A DNA stretch of 32,634 bases from Pseudomonadota bacterium (GCA_005788935.1 SYAK01000586.1:1-32634), one strand, 5' to 3'. Numbered from the stretch's first letter, positions 1-8,693 are shown. Made by a program: numbers and translations. Notes: a model not told the origin generated them from the sequence alone.

Positions 1-1
1 C

Positions 2-988
2 AAGGCCCGCGAGAAGAAGGCGCACTCCGCCCTCTTCGAGCACTTCGACGAGGCCGTCCATGAGCGCCTGCGAGGCCGGCTCGGCGACGCTCGCGGCTTG
101 CTCGACCGAACGACGCAGCGCTTCTGGCGCCTGATGCGCTTCGGGCTCGGCGCGGTGGCCCGCTTCGAGCTGGCGCGGCTCGCCTTCGAGCTCGACGTCG
201 AGGACGCCACGACGGGGGCGCCGTCTGGCCGTTACGTGATGGTCGGCCACGAAGGCGACGGCCCGAGCGGGCACGCCTTCCGCCTCTCCCATCCGCTCGG
301 CGAGCGCGTCGTCGACCTGGCGCTCGGACGCGCGGTCGACCCGTCCGTCGAGGTGGTCCTCGACCTGACGCGACACCCCGTCCGGGTGAGCCAGCTCGAG
401 GGGCTGCGCGGACGGCGGGGGTGGCTGTCGCTCTGCCGGGTCACGGTGACGGCGATGGGGCGGCGCGAGCAGCTCGTCCTGAGCGGCCTGACGGAGGAGG
501 GCGAGGAGCTCGACCATGAGCGGGTGGACCGCCTGCTGACGCTCGCTGGCCAGCAGGGCGACCTCAGGGAGCCGCCCGCGGGCGAGCTCGAGGCGCGGCT
601 CGAGGGAGTCGTCGGACACGCGACCGCGACCGCGGTGCGAGGGCTCGCCGAGAAGAACGACGCCGAATATCGCGAGCGGGCGGCCCGCATCGAGCGGCTG
701 CGCGATGACCGCGTCCGGGCGGCCGAGAACGAGGAGGCGATGCTGAAGGCCGAGCTGCGGGCGGCCGAGCGTCGTCAGTCGAACGCGCTGACGCTCGAGG
801 AGCGGCGGGCGATCGGGGTCGAGCTCGAGGAGCTCGACGGGCGCCTGCGGCGGGCGCGGGGAAAGGTCCAGACGGTGTGGGATGAGGCGAGCGCCGAGCG
901 GCGCACGCTGATGGTCGAGCTCGAGCGGCTGATGGTCTCGGAGTCGAGCGTCGAGCTGATCTTCACGGTCCCGTGGCGTGTGGTTTGA
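2..988 (+). CDS. SNF2-family DEAD/DEAH helicase, C-terminal part (5' end outside the window)
   Basis: The frame is open from base 2 to the TGA at 986-988, giving 328 residues, so the start lies to the left. No helicase core motif is visible. The fragment resembles the C-terminal extension of large defence-associated SNF2 helicases: a basic 'EKKAHSALFEHFDEAVHERL' entry, an Arg-rich segment with an aromatic FWRL, a beta-rich middle, a charged coiled coil (about residues 210-300) and a terminal 'ELIFTVPWRVV' that recalls the LFTIRW ending of that group. DrmD of DISARM and the helicases that accompany DUF499/DUF1156 methylase systems are possible relatives; I cannot choose between them from the tail alone. 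It ends 25 bases before zorA on the same strand, so it may share the transcript or mark a second defence system. An internal TTG at 98 is unlikely to be a start. Confidence 0.7.
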   Translation, partial: KAREKKAHSALFEHFDEAVHERLRGRLGDARGLLDRTTQRFWRLMRFGLGAVARFELARLAFELDVEDATTGAPSGRYVMVGHEGDGPSGHAFRLSHPLGERVVDLALGRAVDPSVEVVLDLTRHPVRVSQLEGLRGRRGWLSLCRVTVTAMGRREQLVLSGLTEEGEELDHERVDRLLTLAGQQGDLREPPAGELEARLEGVVGHATATAVRGLAEKNDAEYRERAARIERLRDDRVRAAENEEAMLKAELRAAERRQSNALTLEERRAIGVELEELDGRLRRARGKVQTVWDEASAERRTLMVELERLMVSESSVELIFTVPWRVV

Positions 989-1013
989 GGGTCAAGAATA
1001 ACCGGGGGCGCCG

Positions 1014-3401
1014 ATGTCATCTGATATTTCATGGGTTCTTGGAGTAATGGAAAGCGGCGTCGTCGCCTCCCTGCTCGGGCTCCTTCGGTCGCTCTGGACG
1101 ACGCTCCAGGACTTCACGACCATCCTGGTGGTGATTGGGCTGGTCCTCATCATGGTGCTCGCCTGGCGCATGCGGAGCACGCTGAAGAAGACCGGGCGCG
1201 AGATCTCGGCCTGCGCGCGCGACACCAATCGCCTGCAGATGCTGTTCACGCGGGCGAGAGGGCAGACGGGGGTCCGTCGGCCCGACGGGGACCCGCAGGG
1301 GATGGCGGAGACCGTCATCGAGCAGTGTTTCGCGGAGATCAAGCAGCGCTGGCACTACGACGACAAGAAGAAACGGTTCCGTCGCCTCGGCTCCGTCGTC
1401 GAGGTGCTCGGCGTTGACCAGGTGACCGAGGCCACCCGCGTCTGGTTCCGGATTCCGTACGGGGTCATCGACCTCCTGCCAGGTGTCGCGACAGGCCTCG
1501 GCATCCTCGGGACCTTCCTCGGCATCACGATGGGCCTGTCGCAGATCGAGGTCGGCGGGGACGATGTGAAGAAAAGTGTCGGTGCAGTGGTCGATGGCCT
1601 CGGCACGGCCTTCTGGACCAGCATCTTCGGGGTTGTCGCGTCGATCATCCTGTCGTGGCGCACGCGGGTCGTCGAGACCGAGGCGGCCGACATCGTCCAG
1701 GGCGCGACGCGTGACCTTGACGCGTGGCTTGAGCGCGGAGCTCCAGCGCCAGCGCTCGACGTCTTCCGGGGTGAGCTGCGCGAGGATCTCCGGGTCGCCA
1801 CCTTCGACGGGCTTCGGGAGAAGCTCGACGACAGCGAGCTCAGGCGAGACCTGCGACGCCTCGTCGAGCAGCAGGCCCGCCAGCTCGAGCTCGCCCACCG
1901 TCAGGCGCAGGCGGCCGAGGCGGCGCAGCGCTCGCTCGAGGACGGGCACATCACGCTGCAGGCCTTCGGCGACGACCTCATCCACAAGCTCGACCGCGTC
2001 TTCGTCAACGCCCTCGCGCCGATGCAGCGCGTCATGCAGGACGTCGCGAGCGCGGGCGTCAACTCGGCCAAGGAATTCGTCACCGAGATGGTCGGGCGCC
2101 TCGAGACGGGCCTCACCGGCACCTTCGACAACGTCCACACCTCGCTGTCGGCCTTCCAGACGACGTTCACCGGCCTCACGGAGCGCCTCGAGGGGGCGGC
2201 CGTCAAGCAGCTCGCCGTGCTCGAGGAGAGCGAGAAGGCCGCCCTGCGCCTGCGCGACCGCCTCGGCGAGCTCGAGCAGCTCGTCGACCACGCGGCGCAG
2301 TTCGAGGCGTCGACGCGGGCGCTCGCGCAGCAGCAGCTCGAGCTCCAGGCCACCCTCGGGAACTCCGTCAACGGCCTCGGAGTGCGCCTGCAGCAGACCG
2401 GCGCCGACGTATCGGTCAACGTGGCGGCGCTCGGCGCGCTGCTCGGCGAGACGGTCGAGCGCTTCGGCGCGCTGCGCGACCTGACCGCGGGCGTCGAGGG
2501 GGCGATCGGCAAGGCCTCGTCCGACGCCCTCATCGTCTCCGAGCGGTTGCTGAAGCGCCTCGACAGCGAGGAGCGGCTCGTGACCGGGCACATCGAGGCC
2601 GCGAGGCAGCTCCACGCGGCGACGCAGGACCTGGGGCCTTCGCTCGCCGCCGTGGGGCCCGTCGTCGCGTCTCTCGCGGGCCTCGGAGAGCGTCAGGAGG
2701 CCCTCGAGCGCATGCGGCGCCAAGCCGAGGAGCAGCTGATGCAGGCGAGCACCGTCCTCGCCCACGGGCTCGAGGCGTCGAGCTCGGCGATGGCCAACCA
2801 GGCCGACGGCGTCAGCGACGCGGTCGACGCGCTGCGGGCGGCCTTTGGCGAGATGGGGCAGGTCTCGGCGGCCGTCGGACAGCACCTCCGAGGGGCCATC
2901 GAGCGGCTCGACGAGGTGGCCGGGCGCCTGACCGACCGCCTAGGCAGGGAAGAGGCCCTGCTCGGCGGGTACACGACGGCGACGTCCGAGCTCCGCACCG
3001 TGATGACCCAGCTCGGGCCCGGGCTCGGCCCGGTCGTGAGCCGCCTCGGGGAGGCCAGCGAGGCGCAGCGGGCCATCGCCGAGCGGCTCTCGGGCGCCCC
3101 CGCGCAGGTCGAGCGGCTGGTGCAGGCGCTCGGCGAGCGCTTTGGCGGCGTCGACCTCGCGGCGCGCGCGATGCAGGGGGTCGCGGACGACTCCGAGCGC
3201 TGGGCGAGGACGCTTTCAGAGGCCTTCAAGACATTCCAGTCCGATCTGAGCGCTTCGCTGAAGGACACGCTGCGCCAGTATGACAGCTCGCTCGCCACGG
3301 CGGTCAAGAGCATCGGCGCCCTGCTCGGGGAGCTCGAGGACGCGGTCGAGGGGCTCGCGGCCGCCAACAAGGCGCGCGCCACCGCCGAGAGGGCCTCGTG
3401 A
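1014..3401 (+). CDS. zorA: Zorya protein ZorA, MotA/ExbB-like motor subunit with long cytoplasmic tail
   Basis: 795 residues. ZorA forms the pentameric ion-driven membrane motor of Zorya around a ZorB dimer; its tail is thought to carry the invasion signal into the cell. Visible here: a first membrane segment at about 34-51, the MotA-type pair at about 150-175 (with 'GILGTFLGI' at 163-171) and 190-214 ('GLGTAFWTSIFGVVASI'), and then almost 580 residues of predicted helical, Ala/Leu/Glu/Arg-rich coiled coil. Within the tail, residues around 513-570 and 640-697 look like an internal repeat. The ATG at 1014 follows a G-rich stretch (1004-1010) that can serve as ribosome-binding site. The 3' end overlaps zorB by GTGA at 3398-3401. 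The identification rests on the motif pattern plus the complete zorABCD order. Confidence 0.93.
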   Translation: MSSDISWVLGVMESGVVASLLGLLRSLWTTLQDFTTILVVIGLVLIMVLAWRMRSTLKKTGREISACARDTNRLQMLFTRARGQTGVRRPDGDPQGMAETVIEQCFAEIKQRWHYDDKKKRFRRLGSVVEVLGVDQVTEATRVWFRIPYGVIDLLPGVATGLGILGTFLGITMGLSQIEVGGDDVKKSVGAVVDGLGTAFWTSIFGVVASIILSWRTRVVETEAADIVQGATRDLDAWLERGAPAPALDVFRGELREDLRVATFDGLREKLDDSELRRDLRRLVEQQARQLELAHRQAQAAEAAQRSLEDGHITLQAFGDDLIHKLDRVFVNALAPMQRVMQDVASAGVNSAKEFVTEMVGRLETGLTGTFDNVHTSLSAFQTTFTGLTERLEGAAVKQLAVLEESEKAALRLRDRLGELEQLVDHAAQFEASTRALAQQQLELQATLGNSVNGLGVRLQQTGADVSVNVAALGALLGETVERFGALRDLTAGVEGAIGKASSDALIVSERLLKRLDSEERLVTGHIEAARQLHAATQDLGPSLAAVGPVVASLAGLGERQEALERMRRQAEEQLMQASTVLAHGLEASSSAMANQADGVSDAVDALRAAFGEMGQVSAAVGQHLRGAIERLDEVAGRLTDRLGREEALLGGYTTATSELRTVMTQLGPGLGPVVSRLGEASEAQRAIAERLSGAPAQVERLVQALGERFGGVDLAARAMQGVADDSERWARTLSEAFKTFQSDLSASLKDTLRQYDSSLATAVKSIGALLGELEDAVEGLAAANKARATAERAS

Positions 3402-4555
3402 GGCGGCGCCGCCGCTCGGTCCTCGAGCTCTGGCAGAGCTTCGCGGACCTCGCGATGGGCCTGATGGCGATGCTTACGCTCATCCTCCTGATGCTGCTCG
3501 AGAATCAGCAGCAGGAGCTCGAGGACATCCGCCGTGAGAAGCAGGAGCTCGAGCAGGAGAAGCAGGAGCTCGAGAAGACGCGCAAGGACCTCGCGACCGC
3601 GAGAGACCAGCTGAAGAGCGAGCAGCAGGGCTTCGCCGTCGAGCTGATGAAGCTCTTCGACCGCACCTACGCCATCGTGGCCGACCAGGATCAGGCCGAG
3701 CGCATGATCTCGGGGCTCTTCGACGACACGGATTGCCAGCTGATGCTCGGCCCGACAGGCGCCCTCGAGGTCCGCCCCACCGACAAGCGCAGCCGCGCCG
3801 CGACAGGCCTCTACGACGTCGCCGCCACCAGCCTGAGCGCCGAAGGCCAGGCCGCCCTCTCGAGCTGTCAGGAGAGCTTCATCCGCCTCGCTTACTGCAT
3901 GAGCCCTGTCGACGCCGGAGCCGTCCCCGAGGCCACCCGCGCGGCCCGGCAGGCCACCTGCCTCGCCGAGAGCGGCTTCCGCCCCGAGGTCGTCGAGCGC
4001 CTGCGCGAGGGCGTCGAGGCGCTCGTCCTCGAGGGCAGCACCGACAGCGTGTCCTTTGGCGGTGCCCCCGGCCTCTCGGGTGGCGGCCAGACGCCGCTCG
4101 GCCAGACCGGCTTCGCCTTCGCGAGCAACGCCTACCTCGGCGCCGAGCGCGCCCGTCAGGCCCTCGCGTACCTGCTGCGGCTCGTGCAGGGGCGGAACGC
4201 CGATCCCTGGGACGCGTTTCAGGTGCTGCTGAGCCGCGTCGTCATCGAGAGCTCGAGCTTTGGTCGCTATCAGGCGGGGCCCCCCGAGTGGCGGACACCT
4301 GGCTGCGGCGCGTCACCCGACTGCGCGGCCGCCCGCAACCTGAACATGCGCATTCGATGGCGCAAGAGCGAGCTGCGGGAGCCGCTCGAAGAGATCCGGG
4401 AGGAGGTCTGCCGCCTCGCGCGCAACCCTGACAGCGCGCTCTATCGCGGCCTGTCCGCCGCGAACGAAGGGGCCGACGCCTTCGCCGACCGTCTCGGATG
4501 CCCAGCCCGCGCGAGCGGCGGCGCGTCCCCGACCTCCGAGGGGGGGACCCCGTGA
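3398..4555 (+). CDS. zorB: Zorya protein ZorB, MotB-like stator subunit with OmpA-like domain
   Basis: 385 residues from a GTG that overlaps the zorA stop. A short basic N-terminus (RRRRR at 2-6) is followed by one membrane segment at about 16-34. It contains Asp17 in 'SFADLAMGLMAML', the position expected for the ion-carrying Asp of MotB-type proteins. Next comes a Gln/Glu/Lys coiled coil (about 36-80), and then a periplasmic domain with OmpA-like peptidoglycan-binding features: 'GSTDS' at 213-217, 'NAYLGAERAR' at 244-253, and an Asn/Arg-rich strand 'RNLNMRIRWR' near 313-322. The protein seems larger than the ZorB proteins I know. The periplasmic part carries eight cysteines, suggesting disulfides. 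The last four bases, GTGA at 4552-4555, overlap zorC. Confidence 0.92.
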   Translation: MRRRRRSVLELWQSFADLAMGLMAMLTLILLMLLENQQQELEDIRREKQELEQEKQELEKTRKDLATARDQLKSEQQGFAVELMKLFDRTYAIVADQDQAERMISGLFDDTDCQLMLGPTGALEVRPTDKRSRAATGLYDVAATSLSAEGQAALSSCQESFIRLAYCMSPVDAGAVPEATRAARQATCLAESGFRPEVVERLREGVEALVLEGSTDSVSFGGAPGLSGGGQTPLGQTGFAFASNAYLGAERARQALAYLLRLVQGRNADPWDAFQVLLSRVVIESSSFGRYQAGPPEWRTPGCGASPDCAAARNLNMRIRWRKSELREPLEEIREEVCRLARNPDSALYRGLSAANEGADAFADRLGCPARASGGASPTSEGGTP

Positions 4556-5931
4556 GCCTCGCCGCCCGTTCTCCAGCCGCGCGAGCGGCCACGCCCGCGA
4601 CGGTCGAGCTCAACCTCGGCCAGCCGCGCCTGCTCCGGGAGGAGGCCCGCAAGCTCGCGGCGCGCGCAGAGTCCCGGGCCCAGCGCAGCCTGTCCGACGC
4701 CGAGCGCCTTGCGACCGAGGCCATTCGCACCTGGGCGCCTGGTGACGTCCTCGCGCCAGCCGCGCTGCGAGGGCTTGTCACCCGCTACGCCGCCGCCGCG
4801 AGCGCGCCGACGTCGGACCTCTCGCGGATCGAGACCATCCTGCGGGCCCACATCGACCGCTTGCGCCTCGGCCAGCTGCTCGGCCTCTGGCAGCTCGGCG
4901 GCCGCCACCTCGCCCTCGTCGCGCCCGCGCTTCGGGCCGAGGTCGAGCGGCGCAAGGTCGAGCAGCGCCTCGCCACGGTCCGACGCAAGAAGCCTGACGA
5001 AACGTCAGAGAACCTCGGCGCGCCCCGTCGCGACCTGACCGCCGCCGTGCCGGGCTTCATTCTGCGCACCCCGAGCCCGCGCGTCTACGACGACCCCGTG
5101 CCTTGGCTCGCCGAGGACATCGTCGCCCGTCGCATGCCGCTCGTGGACCTCGGCGCACATGAGGCCGACCTCGGGGTGGTCATGAGCTTCGGCGTCGGGC
5201 TCGCCGCGGTCGCCCACGTCATCCGGAAAGGCGCCGTGAGCTGGTGGCGCCTGTCCGATCCCGCCGCCCTGCGCGCGTGGGCCGAGGGGCGCTCGCTCGG
5301 GCTGCAGCAGGCGGTCGTCGAGCGCACGCTGACCGACCTCGGCGGCGCGGCCACGAACCCCGCCCAGATCCAGGACCCGCGCAGCGTCGAGACGCGCACC
5401 TGTATGCGCTGGTGTCGCCAGCTGCTCGGCGAGCCTGAGGTCGCTGTCGGGGCCTGGAGCGGCGTGAGCGCGCGCGCGCGTCAGATCTACGAGTGGCTCG
5501 CGCTTATCAGCGAGTTCGACAAGATCCTCGAGGAGTTCCGTCGTCACTCGGAGGACCGCGACCGCGCCGATTTCTGGGTCCAGTGGCTCCACGCGCTGAC
5601 CGACGCGCGCTTTTTCAAGGACGCCGACGGCATGGCCATCTGCGTCATGGGCTTCGGTTCGCTCGTCGTCATCGAGTTCGGCACGGTCGGCAACGCCGCC
5701 TACGTCTACCGCTGGGCCGAGACCCCGCAGTCCTTGCGCACGTTCCGGCTCAGCCGGGACCTGCGGGCGCCCGATTTCAAGGACAAGGTCGCGCTTCGCC
5801 TCGGTGCCGCGCGCGTCACCCTGAAGTACGTCGACCGGATTCGACACGCGCGGGTCAACGGAGAGCAGGCCTGGTTCGGGACGGCCGAGAACCTCCTGAC
5901 GCGCCTCGGCGTCGCGGGGCTCCCGACGTGA
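4552..5931 (+). CDS. zorC: Zorya protein ZorC, EH-signature domain protein
   Basis: 459 residues if translation begins at the GTG of the GTGA overlap with zorB (4552); an earlier in-frame ATG at 4498 would overlap zorB by 58 bases and is less likely. ZorC is a cytoplasmic component found only in type I Zorya and acts with ZorD downstream of the motor. The first 150 residues are Ala/Arg-rich and helical. The C-terminal half carries the EH-signature pattern: 'DFWVQWLHALTDARFF', then 'VVIEFGTVGNAAYVY' with Glu375, and 'RIRHARVNGEQAWFG' with His432, the probable E and H of the name. The stop overlaps the zorD GTG (5928-5931). A 15-bp perfect inverted repeat lies inside the gene at 4994-5008. Confidence 0.9.
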   Translation: MSLAARSPAARAATPATVELNLGQPRLLREEARKLAARAESRAQRSLSDAERLATEAIRTWAPGDVLAPAALRGLVTRYAAAASAPTSDLSRIETILRAHIDRLRLGQLLGLWQLGGRHLALVAPALRAEVERRKVEQRLATVRRKKPDETSENLGAPRRDLTAAVPGFILRTPSPRVYDDPVPWLAEDIVARRMPLVDLGAHEADLGVVMSFGVGLAAVAHVIRKGAVSWWRLSDPAALRAWAEGRSLGLQQAVVERTLTDLGGAATNPAQIQDPRSVETRTCMRWCRQLLGEPEVAVGAWSGVSARARQIYEWLALISEFDKILEEFRRHSEDRDRADFWVQWLHALTDARFFKDADGMAICVMGFGSLVVIEFGTVGNAAYVYRWAETPQSLRTFRLSRDLRAPDFKDKVALRLGAARVTLKYVDRIRHARVNGEQAWFGTAENLLTRLGVAGLPT

Positions 5932-8693
5932 CGTCCTCGCCTCCGCCCTTGCCACCTGCGGCCTGGACGCCGCGCGCGCCGTTGGTCGGGAACGACGGCC
6001 TTCGCCTCCCCGCTTCGGCCTTCCCGGAGGGCTTCGCGCCGGCGGCTCCGCTCGTCGTCGCTGCTGGCGCCGTCCTCGTGCCGTGGACGCTCGCCCTCTG
6101 GCTGCTCGATGGCACCCCGGCCGTCCAGGCCTTCCTCGACGGCGCGGGGCCACTGCCTACCTGTCTCCCGAAGGCCACCCGCGACGATCTCGAGGCCGTG
6201 GCCGCCGCCCTCGCGGGAGCGCCTGTGCCGCCGCGCACCGGCCTGCGCCTCGAGCTGACGGCGGCGGGCCTCCTGTCCCAGCCAGCCCGTTGCGAGCTCC
6301 GCGTGCGCGCGAGCCGCTTCGGAGCGCCCGAGACCCTGCCGCCGCTCGAGGTCCCCCGCTTCGACACGCCTCGCGGGCCCGAGCGCCTGTCACTTCCCCA
6401 GTGGCTCGTGCTCGACCGGACGCGCGCGGTCCCGAAGACCGACGAGAACAGCCTGCGATGGCACGTCGCGCGCCTCATCGGCGATCTCGAGGCGCTCCAC
6501 GGCGGGCCGCTGCCCGAGAGCGTGGACGTCGAAGGGGTTCGTGTCTCCAGCTATCTCTTGCGTGAACAGCCCCTGCTCGTCGACGACGTGAGCCTCGATC
6601 TCGCGCCTGTCGGTGGCGGCGGCTTCCAGGTCCGCCCGCGCGCGGCGGGCGTGGCCCCCGAGGCGCTCGAGGGCTGGTACTTCGGCCGCACGGAGGCCGG
6701 CGCCGGGCTGCGTCTCGGCGGTGGAGGGGCCCGCCGCATGGTCGTCTTCTCCGAGCGCGCCCGGAACGCCGTGGCGCAGCTCAAGCGCCTGAATGTCCTG
6801 CCGCCCGAAGCGGTCGCCCGACTGCTCGACGACCCGCAGGCCATGCTCGGGCCCGATGTCGACCTCGGGGCCTTCTCGCCACGCGTCCGTGGGCTGGGCC
6901 TCATCGAGCCCGAGGCGGGGCGCGGCGGCAGCGACGTGCAGGTCGGCGGCTGGTTCGAGTTCACGCGCGGGGACGGCTCGGAGGGCGGCCTGCGCTGCGA
7001 CCTCCGCGACCTGGCCACGAACCGCGCCTTCGTGGACGCCATCACGGCCGCCCGCGCCCGCGGCCTCGGCTGGTTCCTCCACCCCCTGGATCCGACCCTG
7101 TTCGTCCCCATCACGGCCCGCCTCGAGGCCCTGCTGCGGGCCGCGCTGGCACCACCGCCACCACCGCCCGCCCCGAAGCTGGGTCTGCAGATCGTCGAGA
7201 CGCAGGACGCGGCGACGAACCTCGCCGCGGATCTCGGGCTCGGCGCGCTGCTCCCGCTGCCCGACGACCTGCCGCTCGGCGGCGCCTTCCGGCTGAAGCC
7301 CCACCAGGACCTCGGCGCCCGCTGGCTCCTGTCGCTCGCCTGTCGCGACGCCCCCCGCGAGCGCGGCGGCGCCCTGCTCGCCGATGACATGGGGCTCGGC
7401 AAGACCTTGCAGGTACTCGTCTTCCTCGCCGCCCTCCACGCCCGCGGCCGCGGCGGGCCCCACCTCGTCGTGGCACCCGTCGGCCTCCTCGAAGGGTGGT
7501 CGCGCGAGGCGGCGCGCGCCTTCGGTCGCCTCTTCGATAACGTCCGCGTCGTCAGCGGCGGGCTCGCGCGCGACGGCCGCCCCCTCGGGCGCGCCCAGCT
7601 GACGCTCGTCAGCTACGAGTCGCTGAAGCTCAACGAGCTCGCCTTCGCCCGCGTCGCATGGGACGTGGTCATCCTCGACGAGGCGCAGCGCATCAAGAAC
7701 GCCGGCACCGACACGCGCCGCGTCGCCTGCGCCCTCGAAGGCCGCTTCCGCCTCGCGATGACCGGGACGCCGGTCGAGAACGCCCTGCGCGACCTCTGGA
7801 GTCTCATGGACTGGGCGACGCCAGGCCTCCTCGGGTCGGCTGACCAATTCGAGCGAACCTTCGGTCGCGCCCGCTCGAGCCAGGCGCCGCTATTCGGCGA
7901 GGAGCCGGCCGCGCACCTCCTGCGGCAGCTGCGCCCGCACTTCCTCCGGCGCCTGAAGGCCGACGTGCTCGCCGACGTCCTGCCCCCCATCGCCCACGCG
8001 CGCCACGACGTCCCGCTCGATGCGACCCAGCTCGCCGCGTACCGCGCGACCCTCGCCGACAAGGACCGCGGGCGCCTCGAGCCCCTCGCCGCTGTTCGCC
8101 ACCTGCTCGACGTCTGTGCCCACCCCCACTGTCGCGAGCTCGACGTGACGCCGACCCGGCAACTGACGCCGTTCCCGAAGGCCGACGCGCTGCTGTCCCT
8201 CCTCCACGACATCGCCAGCCGCGGCGAGAAGGTCCTCATCTTCGCCAACCGCCGCCCCATCCAGCACTGGCTCGCCGCGCTCGTGACCAACGCCTTCGGG
8301 CTCGTCCCGCCCATCATCAATGGCGAGGTCGCCGAGTCCGAGCAGCGCATGCGCATCATCGACCGCTTCTCGCAGCGCGGCGGCTTCGGCGTCCTCATCC
8401 TCGCCCCGCGCGCAGCGGGCGTCGGCCTCACCATCACGGCCGCCAACCACGTCATCCATTACCAGCGCGAGTGGAACCCGGCCATCGAGGCGCAGGCGAC
8501 CGACCGCTCCCACCGCATCGGCCAGACCCGACCCGTGACCGTGCACACGCTGACCGCGACAGCCCCTGGGGCGGGCCAGACCGTGGAGCAGCGCCTCGAC
8601 CGCCTGCTCGTCGAGAAGCAGCGGCTTATCCGCGCCTGGGTCGTCCCGACGGGGGTTCCGGACATCACCGTGGCCGAGCTGCTTGGCGGCTGA
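5928..8693 (+). CDS. zorD: Zorya protein ZorD, SNF2-type helicase effector
   Basis: 921 residues from the GTG at 5928 that overlaps the zorC stop. The same frame is open further upstream, but that part lies antisense in meaning to zorC and is a shadow. ZorD is the cytoplasmic effector that degrades phage DNA in type I systems. An N-terminal domain of about 450 residues shows no familiar motif. Then the two RecA lobes of a SNF2 ATPase follow: Walker A 'LADDMGLGKT' near 484, 'VILDEAQRIKN' with the DEAQ box near 583, 'MTGTPVEN' near 611, and in lobe two 'RAAGVGLTIT' and 'ATDRSHRIGQTRP' near 857, holding the arginine finger. All core motifs look intact. A Pro-run linker (PPPPPPAPK) separates the two halves. 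It ends 60 bases before a convergent gene. Confidence 0.93.
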   Translation: MTSSPPPLPPAAWTPRAPLVGNDGLRLPASAFPEGFAPAAPLVVAAGAVLVPWTLALWLLDGTPAVQAFLDGAGPLPTCLPKATRDDLEAVAAALAGAPVPPRTGLRLELTAAGLLSQPARCELRVRASRFGAPETLPPLEVPRFDTPRGPERLSLPQWLVLDRTRAVPKTDENSLRWHVARLIGDLEALHGGPLPESVDVEGVRVSSYLLREQPLLVDDVSLDLAPVGGGGFQVRPRAAGVAPEALEGWYFGRTEAGAGLRLGGGGARRMVVFSERARNAVAQLKRLNVLPPEAVARLLDDPQAMLGPDVDLGAFSPRVRGLGLIEPEAGRGGSDVQVGGWFEFTRGDGSEGGLRCDLRDLATNRAFVDAITAARARGLGWFLHPLDPTLFVPITARLEALLRAALAPPPPPPAPKLGLQIVETQDAATNLAADLGLGALLPLPDDLPLGGAFRLKPHQDLGARWLLSLACRDAPRERGGALLADDMGLGKTLQVLVFLAALHARGRGGPHLVVAPVGLLEGWSREAARAFGRLFDNVRVVSGGLARDGRPLGRAQLTLVSYESLKLNELAFARVAWDVVILDEAQRIKNAGTDTRRVACALEGRFRLAMTGTPVENALRDLWSLMDWATPGLLGSADQFERTFGRARSSQAPLFGEEPAAHLLRQLRPHFLRRLKADVLADVLPPIAHARHDVPLDATQLAAYRATLADKDRGRLEPLAAVRHLLDVCAHPHCRELDVTPTRQLTPFPKADALLSLLHDIASRGEKVLIFANRRPIQHWLAALVTNAFGLVPPIINGEVAESEQRMRIIDRFSQRGGFGVLILAPRAAGVGLTITAANHVIHYQREWNPAIEAQATDRSHRIGQTRPVTVHTLTATAPGAGQTVEQRLDRLLVEKQRLIRAWVVPTGVPDITVAELLGG

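Noticed and set aside
1029..2885. Open frame of 618 codons on the minus strand, antisense to zorA
   Set aside because: Long antisense frames are expected at this GC content. The translation is low-complexity (Arg, Leu, Glu, Gly) with no motif, while the + strand carries clear ZorA motifs.
5493..5927. Upstream extension of the zorD frame inside zorC
   Set aside because: It has Arg/Pro-rich shadow character, while the GTG at 5928 fits the overlap pattern of the whole operon.
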